NCBI GenBank assembly: GCA_025656675.1
Contig: JAHXHN010000008.1
Coordinates: 1-64,000, forward strand
DNA from: Candidatus Thiodiazotropha sp. (ex Codakia rugifera)
GTDB taxonomy: Bacteria; Pseudomonadota; Gammaproteobacteria; Chromatiales; Chromatiaceae
Length of the DNA: 64,000 nucleotides
Direction: 5' to 3'
Each line of letters begins with the position of its first letter. The first letter of the stretch is position 1. Both the position numbers and the translations under genes were made by a program. Positions 47,081 to 55,415 of the stretch are shown in pieces. The notes under the pieces are model-generated. The model saw only the letters and a list, made by a program, of their open reading frames with translations. It had not been told where the DNA came from and did not search any database.

Positions 47081-48904
47081 ATGGTCCATAATAGCCGATC
47101 GCAACCCCAGGTCCACAAAGACCGACGCGACTACCACAATCTGCGCAACATGCTGCCCTTTCTGTGGGAATATCGGGGGCGTGCCCTTTTTGCGTTAGGT
47201 TGCCTGGTACTTGCCAAGTTTGCCAATGTAGGCATACCACTGGTGCTGAAAGAGATTGTCGATGGCCTGGAGAACGGGGACGAGACATTACTTGTGCTGC
47301 CCCTGTTTCTGTTACTGGTATACGGAGCCCTGCGCCTCAGTAGCTCACTGTTCAACGAATTGCGTGATGCAATCTTTGCCAGGGTGCGCTATCGCGCTAT
47401 GCGTAACCTCTCTAGCCGTGTGCTTGCCCATCTGCATGAGCTCTCACTACGTTTTCATCTGGAGCGCCAGACAGGTGCTATCAGCCGTGACCTGGAGCGA
47501 GGTACCCGCTCAGTCAGTACCATTCTTAACTACATGGTGTTCAGTATCATACCGATGGTGGTTGAGTTCAGTTTGGTTGCGGCAGTTTTACTGACCCAGT
47601 ACGAGATCATTTTTACCCTCGTCACCTTTGGTAGCGTGGCAGTCTATGTGGGTTTTACCCTGGCTGTCACTGAGTGGCGAATGGAGTACCGTCACACCAT
47701 GAATCGCCTCGACTCACAGGCCAACAGTCAAGCCTTTGACAGCCTGATCAACTACGAGACAGTGAAATATTTCGGTAACGAACCGTTGGAGTTGAAGCGT
47801 TTCGATGAGACGCTCTCCCGCTGGGAGGATAATGCGGTAAAGAGCCAAACCTCAATGTCACTGCTCAACTTTGGTCAGGGGGGAATTATTGCTATCGGTG
47901 TCACCCTGGTTATGATTTTTGCCGCCAATGGGGTGGTAACAGGAAGCATGTCAATTGGCGATCTGGTGCTGGTCAACGCTTTTATGCTGCAGCTCTTTAT
48001 TCCGCTCAACTTTCTTGGCATGGTCTACCGACAAATCAAATACTCACTTGCCGATATGGATCTCATCTTCAAGCTATTGGAGAAGCAACCAGAGATATCT
48101 GATGCGGCCGATGCAACTAACCTGCAGTTGGATGGGGGGGAAGTACGCTTTGAGCAGGTTGATTTCTCCTATCAGGTGGAGAGACAAATTCTGTCTCAGG
48201 TTGATTTTGTTATCCGCGCAGGTGAGAAGGTGGCTGTGGTCGGTCACAGCGGTGCGGGTAAGTCTACCTTGTCGCGTCTACTGTTCCGTTTTTATGATAT
48301 TACGGGTGGCCGCATTACTGTTGATGCCCAGGATATTCGTCAACTCACCCGACAAAGCCTGCGCTCAGCAATCGGCATCGTGCCACAGGATACCGTGCTG
48401 TTCAACGATACAATTCTCTATAATCTGGCCTATGGACGACCAGATGCCAAACGCGAGGAGATTGAAGAGGCAGCGCGTATAGCACATATAGCGGATTTCA
48501 TAGAGCAGCTGCCGGATGGATATCAGACCGTAGTGGGTGAACGTGGATTGAAACTTTCAGGAGGAGAGAAACAACGCGTCGCGATCGCCAGGGCAATGCT
48601 CAAAGGACCGCGAATTTTAATTTTCGATGAAGCCACTTCCTCCCTCGATAGTAAGACTGAACAGGCGATCCAGGAGACCCTGAGGGAAGTCGCTAAGCAC
48701 CACACCACACTGGTGATTGCGCATCGTCTTTCCACAGTGGTGGATGCTGACCGTATCCTGGTTATGGAAAGGGGCAGGATCGTGGAACAGGGTACCCACC
48801 AGCAATTGCTGATGCAGAATGGACTCTATCATCAGATGTGGCAACTGCAGCAGAAAGAGAAACAGGTATTGGAAGCGATTCCCTTGACGGATCTGAAAGC
48901 GTGA
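47081..48904 (+). CDS. Atm1/HMT1-type ABC exporter
   Basis: A half-transporter of 607 residues with six membrane helices and one ATPase. INYETVKYFGNEPLELKRF is a hallmark of the Atm1/ABCB7 group, which exports glutathione-linked thiol or sulfur compounds and metals. Walker A is GHSGAGKS, the signature LSGGEKQR, Walker B ILIFDEATSSLD, and the H-loop VIAHRLSTV. It begins 161 bases from the divergent S24 gene and is followed by cca. Export of glutathione persulfides would fit a sulfur-oxidising host, but that is inference. Confidence 0.92.
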   Translation: MVHNSRSQPQVHKDRRDYHNLRNMLPFLWEYRGRALFALGCLVLAKFANVGIPLVLKEIVDGLENGDETLLVLPLFLLLVYGALRLSSSLFNELRDAIFARVRYRAMRNLSSRVLAHLHELSLRFHLERQTGAISRDLERGTRSVSTILNYMVFSIIPMVVEFSLVAAVLLTQYEIIFTLVTFGSVAVYVGFTLAVTEWRMEYRHTMNRLDSQANSQAFDSLINYETVKYFGNEPLELKRFDETLSRWEDNAVKSQTSMSLLNFGQGGIIAIGVTLVMIFAANGVVTGSMSIGDLVLVNAFMLQLFIPLNFLGMVYRQIKYSLADMDLIFKLLEKQPEISDAADATNLQLDGGEVRFEQVDFSYQVERQILSQVDFVIRAGEKVAVVGHSGAGKSTLSRLLFRFYDITGGRITVDAQDIRQLTRQSLRSAIGIVPQDTVLFNDTILYNLAYGRPDAKREEIEEAARIAHIADFIEQLPDGYQTVVGERGLKLSGGEKQRVAIARAMLKGPRILIFDEATSSLDSKTEQAIQETLREVAKHHTTLVIAHRLSTVVDADRILVMERGRIVEQGTHQQLLMQNGLYHQMWQLQQKEKQVLEAIPLTDLKA

Positions 48905-48965
48905 TGATCAGCTTTCTAAAAGCAATGCGAGCGGATATACAACAGCACTCTGCCCGGTGGTTTCA

Positions 48966-50111
48966 ATGAAGGTCTATTTGGTCGGTGGTGCGGTACGGGA
49001 TCAGCTCCTCGATTTGCCTGTGGTTGAACGTGATTGGGTGGTGGTCGGTGCTACTCCGGAGGAGATGCTTGCAGCGAATTATCGTAGAGCCGATAGTGAT
49101 TTTCCGGTATTTCTTCATCCCGAAACCGATGAAGAGTATGCCCTGGCTCGTACCGAGGTGAAGATGGGTGCGGGTTATAAGGGTTTTCAAGTTGAATACG
49201 GTCCGGAGATCAGCTTGGAACGGGATCTACTACGACGTGATCTAACGATCAACGCTATGGCCATGGATGAAATGGGCCATCTGATTGATATCTGTGGTGG
49301 TCGTGAAGACCTGGATAACGGATTGCTTCGTCATATCACGACTGCATTTACTGAGGATCCGGTACGTCTCCTGCGCATCGCACGTTTCGCTGCCAAGCTG
49401 AGTCGGTGGGGATTCAGGGTGGCCCATGAAACCCATGCATTGATGAAAAAAATGTCGGCCTCATCAGACCTGATGAGTCTAAAGCCTGAACGTATCTGGC
49501 GGGAGATGAATCGGTCGTTTTCAGAACCTCAACCCTGGCGTTTTTTTGAAGTACTGCATAGCTGTGGCGCATTGCAGAGGCTGCTCCCCGATGTGGCCAC
49601 TGAGATGAGTGTCACACGTCATGAAAAATCGAAACAGGCCCAGGTCATGATGCCACTCAAACGGGTCGTCGAGGAGACAGATGACCCTGTGGTTCGATGT
49701 GGCGTGGCCTTGTTTGCTGCTGTCCAAAAGGTTTCAAATCAAGAAGAGTGGATGGACAATTTGCGATTGGACAAGGCTGGACGTCTGCTGTTGAGTGATC
49801 TGTTGGACTTCAGTCAACCAACAGATGATGCGTACCAGGCTGAAACATTGCTGCGATTTGTGGTCAGGCTGAAACCACAGCAACAACCCAGGCGCTATCA
49901 ACGTTTTCTCGTTGCTGCGAATGGGCTGTGGCCACAGACATTGAGTGTGCTATTGCCTGTTCTCGAAACAGCTGTTGAGATAGTGAAAGAAAAAGTGCCT
50001 GAATCATTGATGGAATCTGAATTGAAAGGAGCGGCTTTGGGTAAGGCACTCTTTGCCTGGCGAGTGAATCGATTACAAGAAGTGATGCGAGATACGGGGG
50101 CACCAAACTGA
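48966..50111 (+). CDS. cca: CCA tRNA nucleotidyltransferase with degenerate HD domain
   Basis: Adds or repairs the 3' CCA of tRNAs. It has 381 residues from ATG 48966; GTG 48957 is the alternative. The class II core is clear: YLVGGAVRDQLLDLPV, the metal-binding pair in VERDWVVVGATPEE, DFPVFLHPETDEEYALARTE, and RRDLTINAMAMDE. The Bergeron-type C-terminal HD phosphohydrolase region of E. coli Cca seems decayed: where an HD pair would be, the sequence reads GVALFAAVQK (about residues 246-255). All tRNAs seen here encode CCA, so repair is the likely role. Confidence 0.92.
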   Translation: MKVYLVGGAVRDQLLDLPVVERDWVVVGATPEEMLAANYRRADSDFPVFLHPETDEEYALARTEVKMGAGYKGFQVEYGPEISLERDLLRRDLTINAMAMDEMGHLIDICGGREDLDNGLLRHITTAFTEDPVRLLRIARFAAKLSRWGFRVAHETHALMKKMSASSDLMSLKPERIWREMNRSFSEPQPWRFFEVLHSCGALQRLLPDVATEMSVTRHEKSKQAQVMMPLKRVVEETDDPVVRCGVALFAAVQKVSNQEEWMDNLRLDKAGRLLLSDLLDFSQPTDDAYQAETLLRFVVRLKPQQQPRRYQRFLVAANGLWPQTLSVLLPVLETAVEIVKEKVPESLMESELKGAALGKALFAWRVNRLQEVMRDTGAPN

Positions 50112-50143
50112 CCTGGTTTTGGGGTTCGTGGTAGAGTTCGCAT

Positions 50144-51799
50144 ATGCAAGGCGAAGATAAACAGCTGCCGATGAACGAGATCTCCAGAAGTGGGGAAGAT
50201 CTCAATCGCTCACAACACAGACTGGCCTGGATCGAGGGTATGATCGATTCAAAGCACTGGCCCAGTCTACGTATTCTTTTCAGCGCCAATCTACTGCTTC
50301 CAATATTGATTCTGGGTGGGAGTATTCTGGCTAGTCTGATGGTTTTTTTATGGTTGTTCTCTCATCAGGCCGGGCACTCTCCGCTGCAAATTGTGCTATT
50401 GGTGAGTGTCTCCCTGGCACTCTTTTCGCTGATACTGGTATTGAACCGCTTACGTAGCCAACTGTTACGCCCGCTGGCCTCCCTGGAGCAGACAGTCAAC
50501 CAGGTCTGTGAGGGTGAGCCGGTTGCCACCAAAGGGAGTGAACAGACAGGTGTTTTGAGTGGTATGGCCCGGGATATCGATAGTCTGAGTGAGGAGTTGA
50601 CCGATATATATGATGATATGGAGGTTCGGGTGGCCCGCCAGACTTTGCGGTTGGCGCAAAAAACGACTTCCTTGCAGGTGCTCTATGATGTTGCGGCGGG
50701 TATTAATCAGTCCGAAAATCTCGATCAGCTGTTGTTGCAATATATGGGTGTCTTCAAGCGCATGGTCAGTGCCCGGTCTGCAACCGTCCATCTGGTGTTG
50801 CCTGATGATAAGGTGCGTCAGGTAGGCTGTATCGATCTGGAAGGACGACTCTACAACGAACAAGAGATGCTGCCGATTAAACTCTGCCAATGCGGTATCG
50901 CCCTCTCTCCGGGTGATATACTCTGTGCCCAGGATGCTAAGATTTGCTCACACAGGAATGATCGGCACATGTACGGTGCGGATGAGGTTGAGCGGGTCTC
51001 TGTACCCATGTGGTATCACGGCGACGTACTCGGTTTTTACCATCTGTATGTCGATAAGCCAGGTATCTATGATGGTCGGGAAGATGTCCTCGATATACTG
51101 AATACCATTGGCAGTCATTTGGGTATGGCAGTGGCCAAGCAACGCTCTGATTCTGAAGCACGGCGGCTATCGATCGTTGAGGAACGGACCTCTCTTGCCC
51201 ATGAACTCCATGACTCGCTGGCACAGACATTAGCCAGTTTGAGATTTCAGGTGCGTATGTTGGAAGAGACCCTGCAGAATAATCAGTCGTCTGAAAGGGC
51301 GCAACAGGAAGCACAGCGAATCCATAATGGTGTGGACGAAGCGCACGACGAATTGCGAGAACTGATCAACAGCTTCCGTGCGCCACTCGATCAACGTGGT
51401 CTGGTACCGGCACTTGGCAAGCTGGTAGAACGATTTAATCAGGAGACCGGTATTCCAGCCTTTTTTCAACCCGATTGTCTTAAGACCGATCTGGAGACCA
51501 GCCAGGAGATGCAGGCATTGCGTATTGTGCAGGAGTGCCTGGCAAACATCCGCAAGCATGCCAAAGCCCACACAATCAGAGTCTTGTTACGTTGCCGCAG
51601 TCCAGGTAATTATCTCATTCTGGTAGAAGATGATGGGGTGGGTTTCGAAGGTGCCGCTCCTCAGGGTAACCCTGGTGAACATATTGGATTATCGATTATG
51701 GAGGAGCGTGCCAGACGGGTTGGTGGTGAGTTGTCAATCGAGAGCGAACCCGGAGAAGGTACCCGGGTTGAGTTGGTGATTCGCAATGGACAGAGGTGA
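50144..51799 (+). CDS. NarX-like sensor histidine kinase without periplasmic domain
   Basis: A HisKA_3 kinase of 551 residues. Two membrane helices (about 50-72 and 82-101) are separated by only about ten residues, so the nitrate-binding periplasmic domain of NarX is missing. A HAMP-like segment, coiled coil (to about 175) and GAF-like domain follow. The GAF-like part holds a Cys cluster: Cys248, Cys250, Cys261 and Cys268. The phosphoacceptor is His356 in LAHELHDSLAQTL, and the HATPase has VQECLANIRKHAKA and GVGFEG. Its response regulator starts six bases downstream. It may sense redox or a cytoplasmic ligand. Confidence 0.88.
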   Translation: MQGEDKQLPMNEISRSGEDLNRSQHRLAWIEGMIDSKHWPSLRILFSANLLLPILILGGSILASLMVFLWLFSHQAGHSPLQIVLLVSVSLALFSLILVLNRLRSQLLRPLASLEQTVNQVCEGEPVATKGSEQTGVLSGMARDIDSLSEELTDIYDDMEVRVARQTLRLAQKTTSLQVLYDVAAGINQSENLDQLLLQYMGVFKRMVSARSATVHLVLPDDKVRQVGCIDLEGRLYNEQEMLPIKLCQCGIALSPGDILCAQDAKICSHRNDRHMYGADEVERVSVPMWYHGDVLGFYHLYVDKPGIYDGREDVLDILNTIGSHLGMAVAKQRSDSEARRLSIVEERTSLAHELHDSLAQTLASLRFQVRMLEETLQNNQSSERAQQEAQRIHNGVDEAHDELRELINSFRAPLDQRGLVPALGKLVERFNQETGIPAFFQPDCLKTDLETSQEMQALRIVQECLANIRKHAKAHTIRVLLRCRSPGNYLILVEDDGVGFEGAAPQGNPGEHIGLSIMEERARRVGGELSIESEPGEGTRVELVIRNGQR

Positions 51800-51805
51800 A
51801 ATAAG

Positions 51806-52450
51806 ATGCGGGTACTACTGATTGATGATCACGCCCTGTTTCGTATCGGTCTTCAAGAGCTGCTGGAACGACGCGGGATTGACGTGATCGCCATCGGCGA
51901 CTGTCTGAAGGGTATAGAGACTGTTGCACAGGAGAGACCCGATGTGGTGCTCCTGGATATGCGCATGCCGGACATGACGGGTACTGAAGTGTTGAGCGTA
52001 TTGCGAAAACACTACCCGGAGATGCCGATCAGCATGTTGACCACCAGTCGTGAAGAGTCGGATGTCATCGAAGCGTTACAAAACGGCGCCCAGGGATATC
52101 TGCTCAAGGATATGGAACCGGACGAACTGATTGATGCCTTACAGCAGATCAAGCAGGGACAAACCGTGGTTGCAAATGAGTTGACCGGGATTCTGGCTAA
52201 AGCGGTACAAGGTGAAAGCCACACCAGCACGCCACCCACATCGTCGCTCGATGAACTCACTCCCCGTGAACGTGAGATCCTCTGTCATCTGGCGGATGGA
52301 CAAAGCAATAAGGTTATCGCACGGAATCTAGGTATCTCGGATGGTACGGTGAAATTGCATGTCAAGGCGATCCTACGCAAACTGGAGGTTCACTCGAGGG
52401 TAGAAGCTGCAGTGATAGCGGTTGAGCAAAACCTCTGTTCCCGAGGATAA
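51806..52450 (+). CDS. NarL/LuxR-family response regulator
   Basis: A response regulator of 214 residues. The receiver domain has LLIDDHALFR with the acidic pair, the phosphorylated Asp in VVLLDMRMPDMTG, the Thr in MLTTSREE and the Lys in YLLKDM. The LuxR-type helix-turn-helix reads LTPREREILCHLADGQSNKVIARNLGISDGTVKLHVKAIL (split here across both helices). It follows the kinase by six bases. NarL-like regulators often act on respiration genes; the targets are unknown here. Confidence 0.92.
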   Translation: MRVLLIDDHALFRIGLQELLERRGIDVIAIGDCLKGIETVAQERPDVVLLDMRMPDMTGTEVLSVLRKHYPEMPISMLTTSREESDVIEALQNGAQGYLLKDMEPDELIDALQQIKQGQTVVANELTGILAKAVQGESHTSTPPTSSLDELTPREREILCHLADGQSNKVIARNLGISDGTVKLHVKAILRKLEVHSRVEAAVIAVEQNLCSRG

Positions 52451-52475
52451 CCTGGGTAGCAAAGCCGATAATGAC

Positions 52476-53900
52476 TTAATAGTCGACGGGTGAAGTGGCA
52501 CCCTGCTCCGAGTGGGGAGGGGCTTCAAACCAGGCAAGCTTCTCCTGTAGTTCGACCACGCGTCCGACAATGATCAGTGTGGGTGGTTTAGGGCGTTCCT
52601 TTTCAACGATGCCAAGAATATTCCCCAATGTTCCGGTAAATACCCGTTGCTTGTGGGTTGTACCCTGCTGAATCAATGCAATGGGCATATCATCTGGTAC
52701 ACCATGGTTTTGTAATTCTCTGCAAATGACAGGCAAACCGACCAGACCCATATAGAAGACAGTGGTTTGATTGGGTTGGGCCAACATATCCCAGTTGAGG
52801 TTCATGGTACCGTCTTTGAGATGGCCGGTAACGAACGTGACCGCTTGAGCGTAGTCTCTGTGAGTCAATGGAATGCCAGAATAGGAGGCGCATCCAGCCG
52901 CTGCAGTAATCCCCGGGATCACCTGGAAGGGGACACCCTCCGCGGCGAGGGTATCGATCTCTTCTCCACCCCGACCGAAGATGAAGGGGTCTCCACCCTT
53001 CAAACGAAGCACCCGTTTTCCCTGTTTTGCAAGCTTGGCCAACAGTTGATTGATCTCCTCCTGGCGCATGGCGTGTTTGTCACGTTCCTTACCGACATAG
53101 ATATGCTCGGCATTGTGGCGCGTCATGTCCAGAATAGCCTTAGCCACCAGACGGTCATAGACAACCACGTCGGCTTGTTGCATCAATCGTAAGGCGCGAA
53201 ACGTAAGCAGATCGGGATCACCAGGACCCGCACCCACCAGATAGACCTCTCCCATCTCATCGCTTGAGCCGGTCGTGGTCAGGGCCTTCTCCATTAACTG
53301 ATCGGCTTCCTTGTCATGACCGGAAAAGACCCGCTCGGCAACGCCGCCCTGTAGCACACGGTCCCAGAAAATTCGTCTGTCTGCAGGCTCGGCAAAGGTA
53401 TCTTTCACACGTTGACGAAATCGATTACACAAATTGGCCAAGCGGCCGTAACCGGCCGGAATTAACGATTCGAGGCGAGAACGGATCAGGCGAGCGAGCA
53501 CAGGAGATGCACCACCGGTTGAGATGGCCGCCACAACCGGTGAACGATCAATGATAGAGGGGACAATGAAGCTGCATAGGGCCGGTTGGTCGACCACATT
53601 GACAGGGATGTGCATTTCGTCAGCAATCTCGGCAACGCGGCGGTTGACGGCAGCATTATTGGTGGCCGCAATGGCCAAATGGTGTCCGGTAAGATCCCCA
53701 TCCTGGAACACTCTTGGCAGGTGGGTGAGTCGGCCCATATCGCGCCAGGTGGTGAGATCATGGCTCAGATCCGGAGAGACCAGGATTACATCAGCCCCTG
53801 ATTTGAGTAGCAGGGCAATTTTACGTTCGGCAATTGCACCACCGCCAACAACCAGGCAGGATTTATTTTTGAGGTCAAGAAAAATGGGAAAATAATCCAT
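52476..53900 (-). CDS. cysG: Siroheme synthase CysG
   Basis: A trifunctional enzyme of 474 residues making siroheme from uroporphyrinogen III. The N-terminal precorrin-2 dehydrogenase/ferrochelatase part has VVGGGAIAERKIALLL and ISTGGASPVLARLIRSRLE. The C-terminal methyltransferase part (from about residue 218) has VYLVGAGPGDPDLLTFRALR, VYVG-type KERDKHAMRQEEIN and RLKGGDPFIFGRGGEE. Siroheme serves sulfite reductases, including dissimilatory (Dsr) type. It is transcribed away from the rhd-tusA-dsrE2 cluster, with 171-174 AT-rich bases between. Confidence 0.95.
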   Translation of the reverse strand: MDYFPIFLDLKNKSCLVVGGGAIAERKIALLLKSGADVILVSPDLSHDLTTWRDMGRLTHLPRVFQDGDLTGHHLAIAATNNAAVNRRVAEIADEMHIPVNVVDQPALCSFIVPSIIDRSPVVAAISTGGASPVLARLIRSRLESLIPAGYGRLANLCNRFRQRVKDTFAEPADRRIFWDRVLQGGVAERVFSGHDKEADQLMEKALTTTGSSDEMGEVYLVGAGPGDPDLLTFRALRLMQQADVVVYDRLVAKAILDMTRHNAEHIYVGKERDKHAMRQEEINQLLAKLAKQGKRVLRLKGGDPFIFGRGGEEIDTLAAEGVPFQVIPGITAAAGCASYSGIPLTHRDYAQAVTFVTGHLKDGTMNLNWDMLAQPNQTTVFYMGLVGLPVICRELQNHGVPDDMPIALIQQGTTHKQRVFTGTLGNILGIVEKERPKPPTLIIVGRVVELQEKLAWFEAPPHSEQGATSPVDY

Positions 53901-53991
53901 AAAATCAACCAGATAATTTGTTGCTAATCGGTTTTTCAGCTGTTCTGTCAGACTCTACCATGACTCAATCACCCTAATAAACCTAAGGGCA

Positions 53992-54012
53992 TGCAAGGTA
54001 ATCAAACTTGCA
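53992..54012. promoter_or_regulatory. Inverted repeat overlapping the rhd -35 box
   Basis: TGCAAG (53992-53997) and CTTGCA (54007-54012) are perfect complements nine bases apart. The right arm overlaps the predicted -35 of the sulfur-relay promoter, a place where a bound regulator would block or recruit polymerase. A LysR-type or other dimeric factor is possible. Confidence 0.45.
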
Positions 54013-54035
54013 ATATTTAAACACATTAATATACT
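54008..54035 (+). promoter_or_regulatory. Candidate sigma-70 promoter of rhd-tusA-dsrE2
   Basis: TTGCAA (54008-54013), a 16-base spacer and TATACT (54030-54035), in very AT-rich DNA, about 35 bases before the rhodanese start. Confidence 0.5.
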
Positions 54036-54074
54036 AATTAACCTATATTTTATTTGAAGGCGACACAATTCGTG

Positions 54075-54401
54075 ATGATTAAGGAAATCGATGCAAACGA
54101 TCTTCAGACCCGTATTGCTGAAGGGGATGAATTCCTACTGCTCGACATTCGTAGTGCAGGCGAACTCGCACAAGGTGTACTGCCTGATGCCGAGCATATG
54201 CCTATGCACCTCATTCCTTTACGTATCAGTGAGTTGCCAAAAGATAAAGAGGTCATTCTCTACTGTCACAGTGGTGCTCGCTCCTACCATGCATGCGCTT
54301 ATCTGGCACAGCAGGGTTTCCAGAATGCTATCAACTTGCGTGGCGGTATTCTGGGTTGGGCAAGGTCAGGTTTTCAACTGGCTGCCAGGTTAGCAAGTTA
54401 G
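54075..54401 (+). CDS. rhd: Single-domain rhodanese (sulfur-relay type)
   Basis: A cytoplasmic sulfurtransferase of 108 residues. The family fold is clear in FLLLDIRSAGELAQGVLPDAEHMPM, and the active-site loop CHSGARS holds the persulfide-carrying Cys. NLRGGILGWARSG closes the domain. Start choices are GTG 54072 and ATG 54075; GAAGG at 54056-54060 is 11-14 bases away. In sulfur oxidisers, Rhd, TusA and DsrE2 are encoded together and pass sulfane sulfur toward Dsr or sHdr enzymes. The downstream tusA, 154 bases away, and dsrE2 support that role here. Confidence 0.9.
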   Translation: MIKEIDANDLQTRIAEGDEFLLLDIRSAGELAQGVLPDAEHMPMHLIPLRISELPKDKEVILYCHSGARSYHACAYLAQQGFQNAINLRGGILGWARSGFQLAARLAS

Positions 54402-54555
54402 TTACTTACCCAGTGGCTATCAGTAAGGGTAGCGCTGATATCAGTGGCATTCGGACATCTGTTCAACTTGCGTTTGAATGACGCATGACATATAAAGGTC
54501 CGTCTGTTTTTTTACGACATACAAAACCATTAGATTAATAGCTGGAGGTCATACC

Positions 54556-54786
54556 ATGGCAGATTTTGATCAAGAACTGGACGCAAGTGGGCTCAATTGT
54601 CCCCTGCCGATTCTGCGTGCAAAGAAAACCCTGAATGGTATGGAATCCGGTAAAGTGCTGCACATCATCGCTACCGACCCTGGTTCTGTGAAGGATTTCG
54701 AAGCCTTTGCCAATCAGACCGGAAATGAGCTGATGGAGTCCAAAGAAGTCGGCGGCAAATTCGAATTTCTGATCAAGAAGGCCTGA
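54556..54786 (+). CDS. tusA: Sulfur carrier protein TusA
   Basis: A sulfur carrier of 76 residues. The signature LDASGLNCPLPILRAKKTL contains the CPxP motif whose Cys carries a persulfide; the rest (VLHIIATDPGSVKDFEAF, KFEFLIKKA) matches the TusA fold. A strong GGAGG site is eight bases upstream. It is between rhd and dsrE2. TusA also serves tRNA thiolation in other bacteria, but the neighbours favour sulfur oxidation. The 154-base rhd-tusA gap shows no gene. Confidence 0.95.
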   Translation: MADFDQELDASGLNCPLPILRAKKTLNGMESGKVLHIIATDPGSVKDFEAFANQTGNELMESKEVGGKFEFLIKKA

Positions 54787-54823
54787 TTGACCGCCCGATT
54801 GGAAATTTTTTGGAGACAACACG

Positions 54824-55306
54824 ATGTCAGACGAAAAAAAGTTAGCCATTATTGCCACAAAAGGGTCGCTCGATTGGGCGTATCCTCCCTTTATTCTGGC
54901 CTCCACAGCCGCAGCACTTGGTTATGATACCGAAATTTTCTTCACTTTCTACGGCCTGCAACTGCTGAAAAAGAACCTTGACCTGGAAGTCACGCCTTTA
55001 GGCAATCCAGGTATGCCAATGCCAATGGGCATGGATAAATGGTTTCCTGTATTGGGCCTGGCCTTACCAGGTATGCAGGGCATGATGACCGGCATGATGA
55101 AGAAAAAGATGGCTTCCAAGGGCGTGGCCGATCTCGCTGAGCTGCGAGAGTTATGTCAGGAAGCGGAAGTTAAATTGATCGCTTGTCAGATGACAGTGGA
55201 TCTGTTTGAAATGAATACCTCTGAATTCATTGACGGCATTGAATATGCGGGCGCTGCGCGCTTCTTTGAGTTTGCCGGTCAAAGCGATATCTGCCTTTAC
55301 ATCTAA
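54824..55306 (+). CDS. dsrE2: DsrE2 family sulfurtransferase-like protein
   Basis: A DsrE/F-like protein of 160 residues. It opens with KKLAIIATKGSLDWAYPPFILASTAA and has FFTFYGLQLLKKN, a Met/Gly-rich loop (GNPGMPMPMGM, GMQGMMTGMMKKKM) and the conserved Cys in KLIACQMTVDLF. The Met-rich loop could insert in the membrane, as suggested for DsrE2A proteins. GGAG precedes ATG 54824, and tusA ends 37 bases before it. It is the last gene of the sulfur-relay cluster and ends in a strong terminator. Confidence 0.93.
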   Translation: MSDEKKLAIIATKGSLDWAYPPFILASTAAALGYDTEIFFTFYGLQLLKKNLDLEVTPLGNPGMPMPMGMDKWFPVLGLALPGMQGMMTGMMKKKMASKGVADLAELRELCQEAEVKLIACQMTVDLFEMNTSEFIDGIEYAGAARFFEFAGQSDICLYI

Positions 55307-55329
55307 TCCGTTGTAAAACGCAGTCACGG

Positions 55330-55359
55330 CGCCGCCCCAAAAGGGCGGCGTTTTTTTTT
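55330..55359 (+). terminator. Rho-independent terminator of the sulfur-relay cluster
   Basis: CGCCGCCC (55330-55337) pairs with GGGCGGCG (55343-55350), followed by nine T (55351-55359). It is a textbook terminator 24 bases after dsrE2. Confidence 0.95.
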
Positions 55360-55362
55360 GCT

Positions 55363-55390
55363 AAAAAAAGCCCCGAGTTGTTCGGGGCTT
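55363..55390 (-). terminator. Rho-independent terminator of fadL
   Basis: Read on the minus strand, AAGCCCCGA (82-90 complement) and TCGGGGCTT form a nine-base stem with a five-base loop (55368-55390), followed by seven T (complement of 55363-55369). It lies 26 bases beyond the fadL stop and back-to-back with the dsrE2 terminator. Confidence 0.93.
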
Positions 55391-55415
55391 ATTGGTCTCA
55401 ATGATTGCTTGTTGG

